A model generated the notes under the pieces. The model did no database searches and was not told the DNA's origin. It worked only from the letters and a program-made list of their open reading frames with translations. From positions 5,498,001-5,562,000 of the forward strand of contig NZ_JAPZBC010000001.1 in assembly GCF_027460265.1 (NCBI RefSeq): DNA of 64,000 nt. Reading direction: 5' to 3'. The position numbers were made by a program, and so were the translations under genes. Numbering within the stretch: the first letter of the stretch is position 1; the number at the start of each line of letters is the position of its first letter. Origin of the DNA: Streptomyces sp. WMMC940. Its GTDB lineage: Bacteria > Actinomycetota > Actinomycetes > Streptomycetales > Streptomycetaceae. Below are positions 1-7,798 of the stretch, piece by piece.

Positions 1-1074
1 GGTGTGCGGGGCGTGCACGATCAAGCCCTGGCCGACGACCATCCCGACGTGTTCCGGGACTTTGGCAGTCCCTTCGGTGAAGACGAGGTCACCGGGCCGG
101 AGAGCGTCGACCGATACCGGCTTGCCCTCCTTGACCTGCGTGTACGTCGTCCGCGTGAGGGTGACCCCGGCGGCCCTGTACGCCTGCTGCATCAGGGAGG
201 AGCAGTCGCAGCGGCCCATGGGGTCGCTCCCGTGGGAGTCGGTGCAGCTCCCGCCCCACTGGTACGGGGTGCCGAGCTGGCCGAGCGCCCAGCGGATCGC
301 CGTCTGGACCTTGGGCGGAGCGTCTGCCGGAATCTTGTATCCGGCCGGCACCGCGCCGGGCGGGATGGTTCCGAAGTCGGTGCCGTCCCCGCCGGCCGTA
401 CAGCCGCCCGCGGTACTCGACGCGGCACTGGTCGTGCTGTCCGAGCCGGACGGCGAAGGGCTCGGCGACGTGCCGCCGGCCTTCGACAGCAACGGCTCGA
501 TCGCCTGCTGCAAGGCGGTGGCCAGAGGCTCCCACTTCGCGTAGGCCTCGGGATAGCCGGACCTCTGCACCGCCTGGGCAGCCTGGGTGACGGACAGCGA
601 CTGCCAGCCCGAGACCTTCTCCAGCGCCTCGTAGAACTTCGTCGAGGCATGCACCGGGTCGAGGATCTCGTTCGCGGTGCCCCACCCCTGCGACGGCCGC
701 TGCTGGAACAGGCCCAGCGAATCGCGGTCGCCGTAGGTGAGGTTACGCAGGCCGCTCTCCTGCAGGGCGGTCGCCAGGGCCACGATCTGGCCCCGGGCCG
801 GAATGTTCATCGCGACGCCGGTGGCCTGGATGGTCTTGGCGTTGGGGATCTGCTCGGCCGCGTCGTCCAGGCCCGGCACGGAGACCGTGCCCTTGCCGCC
901 GCCGTCCAGGATCGCCTTCACCTGAGTGGCAACGGCCGAGGTATCCACAGCCTGTGGACCGCCGGTCGAGCAGGAGGCCGTAGCAGTCCCGGCCCCGACG
1001 GCAAGGACCGGAACGGCCAGCAGCAGCGGACCAGAGGCGAAGAGACCCACGACCGCTCCGGTGGTCTTCTTCAT
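1..1074 (-). CDS. NlpC/P60 (C40) peptidase with lytic-transglycosylase-like domain, partial
   Basis: The reading frame runs off the left edge, so the C-terminus is missing; 358 codons are visible. It begins MKKTTGAVVG with a hydrophobic export segment (about residues 8-35). A transglycosylase-like stretch follows at about 100-135 (ALQESGLRNL, then SLGLFQQRPSQGWG), then a Ser/Thr-rich linker, then the C40 domain: GTPYQWGG, catalytic Cys in RCDCSSLMQQ near residue 281, and His in PEHVGMVVG near 340. The protein should cut peptidoglycan outside the membrane. Two-domain hydrolases of this type commonly accompany the conjugation genes of actinomycete integrative elements and plasmids, which fits the island context; the transfer role is inferred. 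The start at 1074 is chosen because the signal peptide follows directly. Confidence 0.85.
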   Translation of the reverse strand, partial: MKKTTGAVVGLFASGPLLLAVPVLAVGAGTATASCSTGGPQAVDTSAVATQVKAILDGGGKGTVSVPGLDDAAEQIPNAKTIQATGVAMNIPARGQIVALATALQESGLRNLTYGDRDSLGLFQQRPSQGWGTANEILDPVHASTKFYEALEKVSGWQSLSVTQAAQAVQRSGYPEAYAKWEPLATALQQAIEPLLSKAGGTSPSPSPSGSDSTTSAASSTAGGCTAGGDGTDFGTIPPGAVPAGYKIPADAPPKVQTAIRWALGQLGTPYQWGGSCTDSHGSDPMGRCDCSSLMQQAYRAAGVTLTRTTYTQVKEGKPVSVDALRPGDLVFTEGTAKVPEHVGMVVGQGLIVHAPHT

Positions 1075-1652
1075 CGCCGACGCCGTTCGCCGGGGCGGAC
1101 ATCCCGGCCGGGCGACAGGGTTGGGTCAGGGCGTGGGCGTATCAGGGCGTGCTGCATCGCAGCGGCTCCTCGCGGTTCGTAGGAGGCGCGGTGCCGACTT
1201 CTCGTGCAAAGCCGTCGACACCGCGCCGATGTGAATCCGCCTCTCAGGGCGGGCCCGGATCAGGGGAGTTGGTAGCTCCCGGACACCGGGTTCAGGCCAT
1301 GCGCGGCAGCGAGCCGCGCTCGTAATCTCAGGTGGTGCACCGGGTCTCCTCACGGCTTCGGGAACGGGGATTCAACGTGCCGTCCGGTCCACGTTCTTGG
1401 ACGTGGCAACACGGATCAGCACAGGTCAGCGAGGGTGGAGCCGGGCTCCGCCTCGGTGACGTGGCGAGACAGTAGACCGGGATTCCGGCCGCACCAAACG
1501 ACCGCCGAACCGGGCCCGAACCACGGCACCGGCTCGTTAGGCGCGGCCGGAAAACGCGGCTAACCTCCGGCGCAACCCCGCTCCGAACGGCCGCCGTTGA
1601 CCGCCGTCCGGAGCGGGCCCAGTCCCGTCGTGCCCTGAAAGAGGCCCCGCAC
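1075..1652. other. Intergenic region between divergent genes
   Basis: No convincing gene lies in these 578 bases; the short open frames here have no recognisable domain. The region must hold the promoters of the divergent peptidase and methyltransferase genes. It contains a GC-rich hairpin at 1577-1617 and a potentially structured stretch around 1240-1300 upstream of the peptidase. Confidence 0.6.
1577..1617. repeat. 15-bp inverted repeat (hairpin) upstream of methyltransferase
   Basis: Arms 1577-1591 and 1603-1617 pair over 15 positions with one mismatch and an 11-nt loop. The repeat ends 36 nt before the methyltransferase start. It could be an operator, a leader hairpin or a terminator; no T-run follows. 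Confidence 0.45.
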
Positions 1653-2399
1653 ATGAGCTACACGCTGCACCGAGGCGACGCCCTCACCGTGCTGAAGACC
1701 CTCCCGGACGAGAGCGTCAACGCCGTCATCACCGATCCCCCGTACAACTCCGGTGGACGCACCAGCTCGGACCGCACCGGCCGCACCGCCCGCGCCAAGT
1801 ACGTCACAGCCGGATCGGCGCACGACCTGCAGAACTTCCCCGGCGAGAACCGCGACCAGCGGAGCTATCGAAGCTGGCTGACCGCACTGCTCACCGAGGC
1901 GTACCGGGCCGCGACCGAGCACTCCGTCGCCATGGTCTTCTCCGACTGGCGCCAGGAGCCCACCACGTCCGACGCCCTGCAGATGGCGGGCTGGACCTGG
2001 AGCGGAACGATCCCCTGGATCAAGCCCGCCAGCCGACCCCGCAAGGGCGGGTTCAAGCAGTCGGCCGAGTTCATCGTCTGGGGCGTCAAGGGAAGCCTCG
2101 AAAAGGACCGGGACCTCTACCTGCCCGGCCACTTCATCGCCTCCCAGCCCCGCAAGGACCGCGTCCACATCACCCAGAAGCCGGTCGAGATCATGCAGCA
2201 GCTCGTGCAGATCTGCCCCGAAGGCGGCACCGTCCTCGATCCCTTCACCGGCAGCGGCTCCACTGGCGTAGCCGCCTTGCGCGAGGGCCGGCAGTTCGTG
2301 GGCGTCGAGCTCTCCGCGCATTACGCCGACGTCGCCGAGGCGAGGCTCCGAGCGGAGCTGACCCAGGACGACTTCGTGCTGGCAGGACCGGAGGCATGA
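1653..2399 (+). CDS. DNA adenine/cytosine-N4 methyltransferase, island-borne
   Basis: A 248-residue amino-DNA methyltransferase. The catalytic DPPY motif lies at residues 28-31 and the SAM-binding motif FTGSGSTG near 198, followed by VGVELS. DPPY preceding the FxGxG motif is the beta-class order. N6_N4 methylases of this size are common as solitary enzymes on Streptomyces mobile elements, where they may protect the element or mark DNA. No cognate restriction enzyme sits beside it. It converges with the DUF5655 gene, and the two share the terminator at 2445-2484. The target sequence cannot be read from the protein. Confidence 0.88.
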   Translation: MSYTLHRGDALTVLKTLPDESVNAVITDPPYNSGGRTSSDRTGRTARAKYVTAGSAHDLQNFPGENRDQRSYRSWLTALLTEAYRAATEHSVAMVFSDWRQEPTTSDALQMAGWTWSGTIPWIKPASRPRKGGFKQSAEFIVWGVKGSLEKDRDLYLPGHFIASQPRKDRVHITQKPVEIMQQLVQICPEGGTVLDPFTGSGSTGVAALREGRQFVGVELSAHYADVAEARLRAELTQDDFVLAGPEA

Positions 2400-2444
2400 G
2401 TATGAGAGCGACCGGCCCGGGGCCGACGGACCGCAGACGGATGA

Positions 2445-2484
2445 GGGCGGCTGGTGCATCGAGAAATCGATGCACCAGCCGCCC
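2445..2484. terminator. Bidirectional terminator hairpin
   Basis: A perfect 18-bp stem (2445-2462 with 2467-2484) closed by a GAAA tetraloop. It sits exactly between two convergent genes and should stop transcription from both. Confidence 0.85.
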
Positions 2485-2495
2485 TTCGTCTTGCG

Positions 2496-3440
2496 TCAGG
2501 CCGCCTCGAACGCCCGCCGGATCAGCGGTCCCGCCTTCTCCAGGTCGGCTGCCGAGGCGATCCGCACCTCCAGGTCGCCGGTCCCGAGGTGGCCGATACC
2601 GCGCATGTCGCGCGAGAAGCCCTCCTCCAGCTCTACCGTGTCCGGGTCGATCTTGAGGTAGACCAGGATCGCCTCGTGCTTCGGGCGGAAGATGACGGAG
2701 GCGACGTTCACCATCCGGCGGTAGGCGATGTAGTGCCGAAGCTGAGCCACCTCGACCTCGCCCCAGGCGGTGAGGGCCTCGTCCAGCTCGGCGTACAGGT
2801 CCTGCAGGCAGCCAGGAATCGCATCCGCGGTAGCGGTCGCCTGAGCGGACGTCTTCCCGTCTTTGCTGGCGGCACCAGCCGTGACCTCCCGCTCGCGGCT
2901 CTGGCGCCGATCCGAGATCGGTCTCGAAGATCCGGGCGTGGACTCGATCAGTAGCAGGCTCAGCAACCCACCCTCGAAGACGCGGTAGCGCACCAGGTCG
3001 ATCCGCTCGCGCAGACGGTGCACCGCGACTCGGTCGTGGTGCGAGAAGCCAGCGGCGATACAGACCATCCGAGGGTTCCGCCAGTCGATCGACTCGGCGG
3101 CCTCGGAGCCCAGCTTCTCCTTGACCAGCGCCTCGAACTCGTGACGCGCGGAGTCCAACCACGACAGATAGGAGACAGCCTGCGACAGGACACCGCTGTC
3201 GGCGCCCTTCTTGTACTCGATCAGCGCGGGTGTGCCGTTCTCGTCCAGACCGAGCGAGTCGATCCGGCCCCGGTGCCAAGGCCCCGTCGGGTACTCCGAT
3301 GCCAGGAAGCGGATGCCGAGCATGGCCTCCATGCCGGCCTCGATCCGGCGCTGCAGTTCGACCTCCAGCGCCATCGTCGAACCGCGCAGCTCGACGTCCC
3401 GGCCGTCGGCGTCGAGCCGGAACAGCTTCAGGTCGGTCAC
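2496..3440 (-). CDS. DUF5655-type protein with PD-(D/E)XK-like N-terminus
   Basis: A 314-residue soluble protein. Residues 57-80 contain GRIDSLGLDENG followed by ALIEYKKG, giving Asp61, Glu75 and Lys77 in the spacing of a PD-(D/E)XK nuclease core. A low-complexity linker spans about 180-205. The last 100 residues resemble DUF5655, annotated in databases as a predicted transport-type domain of unknown function. This architecture is widespread in actinobacteria but uncharacterised; a nuclease role is inferred only from the motif. A palindrome at 3493-3510 lies about 53 bp upstream and may be its operator. Confidence 0.7.
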   Translation of the reverse strand: MTDLKLFRLDADGRDVELRGSTMALEVELQRRIEAGMEAMLGIRFLASEYPTGPWHRGRIDSLGLDENGTPALIEYKKGADSGVLSQAVSYLSWLDSARHEFEALVKEKLGSEAAESIDWRNPRMVCIAAGFSHHDRVAVHRLRERIDLVRYRVFEGGLLSLLLIESTPGSSRPISDRRQSREREVTAGAASKDGKTSAQATATADAIPGCLQDLYAELDEALTAWGEVEVAQLRHYIAYRRMVNVASVIFRPKHEAILVYLKIDPDTVELEEGFSRDMRGIGHLGTGDLEVRIASAADLEKAGPLIRRAFEAA

Positions 3441-3492
3441 CAGCGTCCCCCTCCGTGATTACTACAGGAGGAGCAATCGAAACCAGCCTGCG

Positions 3493-3510
3493 GGTATTCC
3501 AGTGAATACC
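3493..3510. promoter_or_regulatory. Candidate operator palindrome upstream of DUF5655 gene
   Basis: Seven-base arms GGTATTC and GAATACC are separated by 4 nt. The repeat lies upstream of the reverse-strand DUF5655 gene in an otherwise geneless stretch (3441-3672). No matching regulator can be named. Confidence 0.4.
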
Positions 3511-3711
3511 TGTGCGTGACGCCTCGTCGGGGGCTCTCGGCGCTCTCGGCCAACGTGGACGCCTCGGGGCGCTGGCGGAGAACGATCAGCTGCGTTGGGC
3601 TTGTCCGGTTCGGACAGGTGCTGGACGCGTCATGGCGCTCGCGAAGTGGGTATGGGAATCACCCTGGGGTCGTGAGCTGCCCCGAGTTTCGTAGAGTTCG
3701 GTGATCTTGTT

Positions 3712-4640
3712 TCAAGCGGACTGCGGGGTTTGCTCCTGGCTCTGCCAGAAGGCTTCCTCGTACTCGGCGGGCGGTACGTAGTCGAGCGCGGAGTGCAGGC
3801 GTTCCTCGTTGTACCACGTGACCCACCGGAAGATGGCCCGCTCGAGCTGGTCCGCGTCCTTCCAGGGGCCCTGCATCTCGATCAGCTCGGCCTTGAATGT
3901 GCCGTTCAGGGCCTCGGCCATCGCGTTGTCATAGCTGTCCGCGACGGATCCGACCGACGCCGCGGCGCCGATGTCGGCGAGCCGGTCGGTGTACCGAATT
4001 GACACGTATTGCGACCCGCGGTCGCTGTGGTGAATGAGGCCGGAGTCCTTCTTGATCCTGCGTCTCCACAGGGCCATCTCCAGCGCATCCAGCGGGAGTT
4101 CGGTCCGCATGTGGCGGGCGACCTGCCAACCGACGATCATCCGCGAGTACACGTCCAGGACGAACGCCACGTACGCCCAGCCCGACCAGGTGCGCACATA
4201 CGTCATGTCCGCCACCCACAACTGGTCCGGGCGCGAGGCGGTGAAATCGCGGTCGACCAGGTCCGGCGGGCGGGGCGCCGACGGCTCGGGCACCGTGGTG
4301 CGGCGCCGCTGACCGCGGATGACGCCCTCGATGCCCAGCTCACGCATCAGCCGCTCGATGGTGCACCGGGCCACGTCGATGCCCTTGCGCCGCAGGGCAC
4401 GGGTGATCCGCCGGGCCCCATAAGTGGCCCCGGACTCCGCGTGGATCTCCTCGATCAGCGGCATGAGCTGCTCGTCGCGGAGCCGGCGGGCCGACTTCGG
4501 ACGCTTCTTGCGGGCGAAGTACGTCGACGGCGACAGGTCCAGCACCCGGCAGACGGGATCGACCCCGAGGCCGCGTTCGCGCAGGTGGTCGATCACTTGC
4601 TCGGCCTCGTCCGGGGACGGTCGATCTCCTGGGCAAAAAA
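3712..4640 (-). CDS. IS3-family transposase OrfB (DDE integrase)
   Basis: This is the catalytic half, read in the -1 frame relative to orfA, with no good start of its own; translation is expected by frameshifting at 4635-4640. It has an HTH_21-like segment (YGARRITRALRRKGI), then the retroviral-integrase-like core with the three acidic residues in LWVADMTYV, HHSDRGSQY and AEALNGTFKAELIE. The C-terminal NEERLHSALDYVPPAEYE matches the conserved end of IS3 transposases. The coordinate given as its 5' end is the shift site, not a start codon. No premature stop is seen, so the enzyme appears intact. Confidence 0.92.
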
Positions 4641-4904
4641 CACGCTGGCGGCTTTCAGGATCTCGTTCGCCCGCTTCAACTCCGCGTTCTCTTTGCGGAG
4701 TTGCTTCAGCTCGTCGCGCTCGGCGGTGGTCAGCCGGTCGTCGCGTTCGCCGGTGTCGGCCTCGGCTTGGCGCACCCACTGCCGCAGGGCTTCTTTGTGG
4801 ATGCCGAGGTCCCGGGCGACATGCGCGACCGGGCGGCCGGTGGTGCGGACCTCGCGGACGGCCCGCTCGCGGAGCTCGTCCGGGTACTTACGTGGTGCTG
4901 GCAC
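4593..4904 (-). CDS. IS3-family transposase OrfA (HTH subunit)
   Basis: A 103-residue protein beginning MPAPRKYPDELRERAVREV. It carries an HTH_Tnp_1-type helix-turn-helix (VAHVARDLGIHKEALRQWV, about residues 27-45) and then a leucine-zipper-like coiled coil (about 60-86) used for multimerisation. Near its end the coding strand has a TTTTTTG run (A-run at 4635-4640 on the plus strand). At this run a -1 ribosomal shift would join it to orfB and produce the OrfAB transposase, the standard strategy of this family. Confidence 0.93.
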   Translation of the reverse strand: MPAPRKYPDELRERAVREVRTTGRPVAHVARDLGIHKEALRQWVRQAEADTGERDDRLTTAERDELKQLRKENAELKRANEILKAASVFFAQEIDRPRTRPSK

Positions 4905-5111
4905 AGCTCGTGGTTCTCCTTCGGACCAGGATCATAAGCCTGGCTTCAGGGACTCCACGAAACGGGGTGCAGCTCAGTCGTGCCCGTGCCGATCGTGTAC
5001 TGGAACGTGGGGTGAATCGCGCCGGTTCGAACGGGGAGTCCGGACTCGGAGGTTAAGTGTGCTCGACAATATTCTATGGGATTAGTTGGGATCGGTGTGT
5101 GGCGAGGTGAG

Positions 5112-6620
5112 ATGCCCGAGGTGTGGAAGAGCGAGCGTCGCCTGACGGCGATCAGTCGCTCGGCTCTCTCGGTGCCTGCCCGGCAGGCCGTCATCGACCA
5201 GCAGATCGGGCCCGGGGTGAGCGTCCTGGACTTTGGCTGCGGGCGTGGAGACGACGTGCGCAGCCTGCATCACATGCAGCTCGACGTTACTGGCTGGGAT
5301 CCACACTTCTTCCCAGACGGCGAGCAGAAGCCTTCGGATGTGGTGCTGCTCACCTACGTGTTGAACGTCATCGAGAACCCGGCCGAACGGCGCGAAACCC
5401 TGCTGCGCGCCTGGACCCTGACTCGCGGGGTCCTGGTAGTCTCCGCCCGCCTGGTGTGGGAACGGAACAAGGTGAACGGCGATCAGCTCGCCGATGGGGT
5501 CCTGACTGGACGTGGAACCTTCCAGCACCTGTTTGGCGCGAGCGAGTTGCGCGACTTCGTACAGGAGACCACCGGCGTCCGCTGCGTGTCCGCAGCGCCC
5601 GGAGTCGTCTACGCGTTCCGGGACGATCCTGCCCGTATCGCCTTCCTCGCCCGCCGGATCGTGCCCGATGCCGAGTGGCTGGCCTCCGAGGACACCGCTT
5701 CCGCCATCGCCGCGGTGGTCGACTTCACCGAGCGGCGGGGCCGACTGCCCCGGCTGGAGGAGATGTCGGTTCCCCTATCAGAACTGTTGAGTCACCTCCG
5801 GGGTACCGAACTCCAGCGCCTGGTCCGGCGCTCCGCCGACCCGGAGAAGATGGCTGCGGGCGGCAAGCGCACGACGCTGAACACGTTGCTGTTCCTTGCG
5901 GTGGAGCTGTTCAACGGACGCGGCCCGTTCGGCAGCCTGCCGCTGCACATCCAGCTCGACATCCGGTCCTGCTTCTCCTCCTACCTGGAGGCGTGCAAAC
6001 GTGCCGACCGGCTCCTGCTCAAGCTGCGCGACGACACCTACGTACGCGGCGCGATGCGGGGCTCGGAAGCCGGCAAGCTCACGCCGACCGCGCTCTATGT
6101 GCACCGCCGCGCCATCGAAAAGCTGCCCACCGTGCTGCGGCTGTATGAGCACTGCGCCGCCATTGCCGCTGGCCGCCCGCCGCAGTGGTCCGTGGTGAAG
6201 CTCAAGCACCAGGGACGAGCCGTCAGCTGGCTCGATTACCCCGACTTCGACACCGACCCGCACCCCAGACTGCACTCCTCCTACTCGATCGAGATGCGCA
6301 GCCTGGACACGACCCACCTGTCCTACGACAACTCGGTCAACCGGCCGCTGCTGCACCGCAAGCATGAGTTCCTGGCGCCGGACGACCCGGACGTGCCCAA
6401 GTACCGGCGGCTGACGGAGGCCGAAGTGCGGGCCGGACTGTACGACCAGCCGCACTTGATCGGAACCGAGCAGGGTTGGGAAGCCGAGCTGGAGCGCTGC
6501 TCGCGCGCTCTTCGCGGGCACCGACTGGTGCGCCGGCCTGCGAGCCCCAGAGGAATCCCGCCTCCGCAGGGCTCGGGAGAGGATGCAGAGCCGGAGCCCC
6601 CTACGGCTGGAGCTGGTTGA
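5112..6620 (+). CDS. DNA phosphorothioation-associated putative methyltransferase
   Basis: A 502-residue SAM-dependent methyltransferase-like protein. Motif I VLDFGCGRGDD lies at residues 38-48, and a motif IV-like TYVLNVIENP at 81-90. The long C-terminal part (about 200-480) is specific to the family that databases name 'DNA phosphorothioation-associated putative methyltransferase', found beside dnd genes; its substrate is not established. ATG 5112 follows GAGGTGAG; an upstream ATG at 5076 is possible but lacks a ribosome site and overlaps a TATTCT -10-like box (5069-5074). Its 3' end overlaps the convergent dndA by 20 bp. The IS3 element ends 135 bp upstream and may alter its transcription. 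Confidence 0.8.
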   Translation: MPEVWKSERRLTAISRSALSVPARQAVIDQQIGPGVSVLDFGCGRGDDVRSLHHMQLDVTGWDPHFFPDGEQKPSDVVLLTYVLNVIENPAERRETLLRAWTLTRGVLVVSARLVWERNKVNGDQLADGVLTGRGTFQHLFGASELRDFVQETTGVRCVSAAPGVVYAFRDDPARIAFLARRIVPDAEWLASEDTASAIAAVVDFTERRGRLPRLEEMSVPLSELLSHLRGTELQRLVRRSADPEKMAAGGKRTTLNTLLFLAVELFNGRGPFGSLPLHIQLDIRSCFSSYLEACKRADRLLLKLRDDTYVRGAMRGSEAGKLTPTALYVHRRAIEKLPTVLRLYEHCAAIAAGRPPQWSVVKLKHQGRAVSWLDYPDFDTDPHPRLHSSYSIEMRSLDTTHLSYDNSVNRPLLHRKHEFLAPDDPDVPKYRRLTEAEVRAGLYDQPHLIGTEQGWEAELERCSRALRGHRLVRRPASPRGIPPPQGSGEDAEPEPPTAGAG

Positions 6621-7740
6621 CCGCAGCGGCCAGGTCGCCGACCTCGAATCCATCGACCTGGGAGGGCAGCCAGGACAGGCGCAGCCCGTTGGACACGATC
6701 TCATCGGGCAGTCCCATGGCTGTCAGCACGTGACTCGGAGTGTAGGAAGCGCTGGTGCATGCCGAGCCGGTGGCCACGGCCGCGACGCCCTTGAGGCCGA
6801 TGATCAGGGCTTCGGCGTCCACGCCCTCGAAAGAGAGGTTGAGGATGTGCGGCACGGAGTGTTCGGGGTCGCCGTTCACGTGGTAGCGAGTGCCGGCGAG
6901 CCCGGCGAGGAGCTGCTCGCGGAACTTCTGCGCTCCGGCCAGCCACTGCTGGTGCTCCTTACGGAAGATCTCCTCCGCCTTCGCCAGTCCCATGATCAGC
7001 GGGACGGGCAGAGTACCCGGGCGGAGCTTGCGCTCCTGGCCGCCGCCGAACATCAGAGGCTGTAGGGGGAGCCGGTCCCAGCCGCGTCGACGGACCAGCA
7101 GCGCGCCGATGCCCTTCGGGGCGCCGATCTTGTGGCCGCTGATGCTGATCAGATCGATCGGCGCGATGAGGTCTTCCGGGAGCTTGGCGAAACCCTGGGC
7201 GGCGTCGACGTGGAAGTACGTGGACGTCTCGCGGAGGATTCGTCCGAGTTCGCTGACAGGCTGGATGACACCCGTCTCGTTGTTGACGTGCATGAGCGAC
7301 ACGAGCAAGGTGTCTGGGCGCAGGCGCTCGCGGACAGCTTCGACGCTGATCCTGCCGTGCTGGTCGGGCTTGAGGAAGTCGACCTCGAAACCGCGGCTTT
7401 GCAGGTGCTCGAGCGGTTCGAGGACCGCTTTGTGCTCGATCGCCGAGGTGATGATGTGCCGGCGCCCGGTCTGCTCGCCGTGCGGTGCGATCCCGAGCAA
7501 CGCGATGTTGTTGCTCTCCGTCGCTCCGCTTGTGAAGATCAACTCTTCGGCTGGCGCCCCGAGTTGCGCAGCGAGCTGCGTACGCGCCTGCTGTACCGCC
7601 TTCTTGGCGCGCGTACCGTACTCGTGAGTACGGCTGCCAGCGTTGCCAAAGTCTTCGGTCATCCAGTGGAGCACGACATCAGCGACGCGTGGGTCGACGC
7701 GCGTGGTCGCGGCAGCATCAAGGTACGTTACCGACATCAT
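6601..7740 (-). CDS. dndA: DndA cysteine desulfurase
   Basis: A 379-residue PLP enzyme of the NifS/IscS type. It takes sulfur from cysteine and supplies it for phosphorothioation, also loading the Fe-S cluster of DndC. The PLP lysine is Lys204 in SGHKIGAPKG and the persulfide-carrying cysteine is Cys328 in ATGSACTSAS. N-terminal YLDAAATT and the SGATESNN motif are typical. It is transcribed away from dndBCDE, the arrangement described for S. lividans. The MMSV start allows ATG at 7740 or 7737; a weak AGAGAG precedes both. Only 58 bp separate it from the dndB start, so the two promoters share control DNA. Confidence 0.93.
   Translation of the reverse strand: MMSVTYLDAAATTRVDPRVADVVLHWMTEDFGNAGSRTHEYGTRAKKAVQQARTQLAAQLGAPAEELIFTSGATESNNIALLGIAPHGEQTGRRHIITSAIEHKAVLEPLEHLQSRGFEVDFLKPDQHGRISVEAVRERLRPDTLLVSLMHVNNETGVIQPVSELGRILRETSTYFHVDAAQGFAKLPEDLIAPIDLISISGHKIGAPKGIGALLVRRRGWDRLPLQPLMFGGGQERKLRPGTLPVPLIMGLAKAEEIFRKEHQQWLAGAQKFREQLLAGLAGTRYHVNGDPEHSVPHILNLSFEGVDAEALIIGLKGVAAVATGSACTSASYTPSHVLTAMGLPDEIVSNGLRLSWLPSQVDGFEVGDLAAAVNQLQP
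7723..7733. promoter_or_regulatory. Dyad at the dndA start
   Basis: GGTACGTTACC (7722/7723 onward) is a short dyad carrying the same GTACGT half-site as the dndB promoter palindrome. It overlaps the dndA initiation region and could be a second contact for a shared regulator. Confidence 0.35.
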
Positions 7741-7767
7741 TACTCTCTTCTACGAGAATCCCGTACA

Positions 7768-7789
7768 GTACGTCACTGAGATCACGTAC
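7768..7789. promoter_or_regulatory. Candidate DndB operator in the dndA-dndB promoter region
   Basis: Perfect arms GTACGT (7768-7773) and ACGTAC (7784-7789) are separated by 10 nt. The right arm overlaps a TACGAT -10-like box (7787-7792) placed so that transcription would begin at or near the dndB GTG at 7799. DndB is known in other bacteria to repress dnd operons by binding inverted repeats in this region; binding here is inferred. Confidence 0.6.
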
Positions 7790-7798
7790 GATACCGCC

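Larger units (their letters stand above)
3673..4976 (-). mobile_element. Complete IS3-family insertion sequence
   Basis: The element is 1304 bp and starts TG and ends CA. Its ends form imperfect 24-bp terminal inverted repeats (3673-3696 and 4953-4976, 20 of 24 identical; left end TGAGCTGCCCCGAG). It is flanked by the 4-bp duplication GTCG (3669-3672 and 4977-4980), which fits the 3-4 bp target duplications of IS3 elements. Both orfA and orfB are open with a frameshift signal between them, so it looks recently inserted and possibly active. It lies between the DUF5655 gene and the dnd-associated methyltransferase, with its right end 135 bp upstream of the preferred start of the latter. Confidence 0.93.

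Noticed and set aside
1100..1300. Possible c-di-AMP (ydaO-type) riboswitch upstream of the NlpC/P60 gene
   Set aside because: The reverse strand has a fragment like the riboswitch's 3' part (GGGAGCTACCAACTCC), but the conserved GGTGAATCC element and the full pairing pattern are not found.
1328..1654. Reverse-strand open frame of 108 codons in the first intergenic region
   Set aside because: Arg/Ser-rich GC-shadow composition without any domain or ribosome site.
5015..5060. tRNA-like GGTTCGAA stretch
   Set aside because: The T-loop-like sequence has no matching stem, and no anticodon arm or acceptor stem can be formed.
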